Notes under the pieces: generated by a model
Databases searched by the model: none
The model's input: the letters and a program-made list of their open reading frames with translations, nothing else
What the model was told of the DNA's origin: nothing
Source of the DNA: Thalassiosira profunda
Lineage: Eukaryota; Bacillariophyta; Thalassiosirophyceae; Thalassiosirales; Thalassiosiraceae
Assembly (NCBI GenBank): GCA_036939355.1
Contig: JALLAP010001039.1
Location: forward strand, 1-20,857
Direction: 5' to 3'
Length of the DNA stretch: 20,857 nt
Program-made: the position numbers and the translations under genes
Shown: positions 19,559 through 20,857 of the stretch, in pieces
Layout: every line of letters begins with the position of its first letter
Position numbering within the stretch: the stretch's first letter is position 1

Positions 19559-19986
19559 GGTTGCGGTGCTACCAAAGAGAGTGATAATAAGGACTCGATG
19601 CGGGGACGCGGCTCGGCTACGGGGAGCAAGACGCGGCGGCAAGGAGGAAATTATGCCATGGTGGCGTGCGGGGCGGAGTAAGTCGGTCGTTGGGCGCCAC
19701 GGAATAGGGGTAGTTCTACCCTGGGTGTCGTTTTACAGACTCTTTCTTGAATAAAGCTAGACAGCTCTGGTGTAGAAGGGGGTGAATCTGGGGATTCATT
19801 TCACCCCAAGAGAGAAGATGCTTGACAGCTCGAGCCACGTGGTCAGTGTAGGTACTTACGTAGTACAGGTAGACAGTAGAGGTCTACTCCTTTCTCCTTT
19901 CCTTATTTCCTTCACTTTGTTCACGCACCACCACGCACCCTCCCCCCCCAACCCGCGGCGGCTTGGCCCCGCACCCTACCCTCGCC
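19559..19986. promoter_or_regulatory. 428-bp shared promoter with G-box and inverted repeats
   Basis: No coding frame of note. It contains CCACGTGG (19835-19842, a perfect G-box palindrome); GTACTTACGTAGTAC (19852-19866, near-palindrome around TACGTA); an inverted repeat GGGGTGAA...TTCACCCC (19779-19786/19800-19807); and a long pyrimidine tract (about 19885-19918) followed by a C-rich run before the downstream start. The pyrimidine tract may mark the plus-strand transcription start. All roles are inferred. Confidence 0.5.
19779..19807. repeat. Inverted repeat, 8-bp arms, 13-bp loop
   Basis: GGGGTGAA (19779-19786) pairs with TTCACCCC (19800-19807). A nested GAAT/ATTC pair lies inside. It could be a protein-binding palindrome or a hairpin in a 5' leader; no poly-T follows, and this is not a bacterial terminator setting. 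Confidence 0.5.
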
Positions 19987-20857
19987 ATGCTGGTATTCGG
20001 CTACGAGCTCCAGGACGTGCTCCGCGTCGTGGTGGGCATCGCCCTGGGGCTGCTTACCGTATACCGCCGCGAGCTGAGCTGCAACCGCGGCTATCATCCG
20101 GAGGGCGATGAAAACGACGATCCGTTGGGGGACAGCGAGCACAATGAGCGATTGCTACGATCGGGGAGGGCACAGAATGCATCGTCGCTCCACGAGGATG
20201 ACAGTCCACCCAGGGGGCTGCGGAGGCGAAACTCGTCGTCGGCGCTGTCGAGCCCGGGCATGATTTCGTCGTTGCGCGAGCATGGAGACTCGGTGGACTC
20301 GAGCACTTCCAAAGAGGACCCGACCGACGAGCTGCTCGAATCGGCAGGGCTTATCCTCTCCGGGGGACCATTCCTGGCCATGGCCATTGCCGTCTTTGAT
20401 CACTTGGTTTTGACCATCTTTCTGGGGACATTTGCAAGTGTGAGCTCGTTGGTGCACTCAATAAGGGTGGACCCCAGAAATGCAGCAACGCGTGAGGACA
20501 ATAATGCAGTGCAGCCACAAACCGAAGGGAGTACTGATCAAAACGAGACGGCAGAAGAACAGAAATACGTGTATTCCGTCGCATGGAATGCGGCCACCGA
20601 GTACTTCACTGGGATCTCTTCCAAGCTCGATGGCGGCTCATCAATAATTTGCAGTCCAGGGCAAGGTGACGAGGCCATTGTTCGTCGATCCCAGTCTACG
20701 GGGAATCTGTTGCACCTATCGGACGAACGATCGCGCGAGCTGCTCAGCGAAATGATTGCCATGGCGGGCCGAGGGAGCATGGACGTGACCCTGTTGCCAA
20801 GCGATGCACAGATCGCCATTTTTTCATACCTCTATCCACAAGATGTGCTGGCGTTCA
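19987..20857 (+). CDS. Membrane-anchored F-box protein, 3' end outside window
   Basis: Open from the ATG at 19987 (CGCCATGC) to the last base, giving 290 residues with no stop, so the gene continues beyond the window. Residues ~9-27 are hydrophobic (DVLRVVVGIALGLLTVY). Then comes a Ser/Asp/Arg-rich, probably phosphorylated linker with RRRNSSSALSSPG. A second hydrophobic segment follows at ~119-153 (GPFLAMAIAVFDHLVLTIFL), long enough for one or two passes. The F-box begins at ~269 (LLPSDAQIAIFSYLYPQDVLAF) and fits the LPxE-IxxxIxSYLxPxDL pattern. An F-box binds SKP1 and brings substrates to cullin-RING ubiquitin ligase; here it would be tethered to a membrane. Substrate-binding repeats, if any, would lie downstream. 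Confidence 0.82.
   Translation, partial: MLVFGYELQDVLRVVVGIALGLLTVYRRELSCNRGYHPEGDENDDPLGDSEHNERLLRSGRAQNASSLHEDDSPPRGLRRRNSSSALSSPGMISSLREHGDSVDSSTSKEDPTDELLESAGLILSGGPFLAMAIAVFDHLVLTIFLGTFASVSSLVHSIRVDPRNAATREDNNAVQPQTEGSTDQNETAEEQKYVYSVAWNAATEYFTGISSKLDGGSSIICSPGQGDEAIVRRSQSTGNLLHLSDERSRELLSEMIAMAGRGSMDVTLLPSDAQIAIFSYLYPQDVLAF

Noticed and set aside
19749..19755. AATAAA-like polyadenylation signal near GAATAAAG
   Set aside because: It lies between two divergent starts, where no gene ends.

Overview
This is nuclear DNA of a eukaryotic alga with a secondary red-type plastid, most likely a diatom. The main evidence is targeting signals. Two adjacent genes encode proteins with an ER signal peptide that ends at a Phe-led cleavage site (GLA|FSP and AGA|FGV), the ASAFAP-type bipartite plastid address of ochrophytes and relatives. 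One of them also carries a twin-arginine thylakoid-transfer peptide. Short GT-AG introns (mostly 66-93 nt), compact gene spacing, a family 81 beta-1,3-glucanase (fitting beta-1,3-glucan storage), a DNMT3-type cytosine methyltransferase and F-box/Cys-rich proteins all fit a diatom. The species cannot be fixed from sequence alone. I saw no rRNA, tRNA, transposon or CRISPR.

Layout, left to right: (1) + strand, 3' part of a coiled-coil/leucine-rich-repeat protein, 1-2495; (2) - strand, orphan single-pass membrane protein, 2589-4355; (3) - strand, plastid inositol-monophosphatase-family enzyme, 4743-5775, with a damaged exon junction; (4) + strand, predicted thylakoid-lumen protein, 6029-7402; (5) - strand, protein with a UBZ4-like zinc finger, 7427-9051, with a reading-frame break; (6) + strand, six-exon DNMT3-type DNA methyltransferase with a long Arg/Gly-rich and acidic N-terminus, 9175-12927; (7) - strand, five-exon membrane-anchored GH81 glucanase, 13063-16714; (8) + strand, intronless F-box-like/LRR/Cys-rich/coiled-coil protein, 16995-18275; (9) - strand, acyl-CoA Delta9-type desaturase, 18381-19558; (10) + strand, membrane-anchored F-box protein cut by the window end, 19987-20857.

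The strands run + - - + - + - + - +, so most genes sit head-to-head over shared 120-430 bp promoters and tail-to-tail with 24-135 bp between stop codons. The IMPase/lumen-protein pair shares a promoter and both products go to the plastid. The UBZ-finger gene and the DNA methyltransferase share only 123 bp. There is no operon logic; functional links between neighbours are inference from promoter sharing only.

The assembly has two visible scars. Each is a single N flanked by an exact 72-bp duplication (1439-1583 and 7123-7267). Removing one copy plus the N restores the reading frame in both genes, so these are unmerged contig overlaps and not biology. Splice sites were chosen by eye. For the methyltransferase, glucanase, desaturase, lumen protein and LRR gene, the joined exons keep frame and join family motifs correctly.
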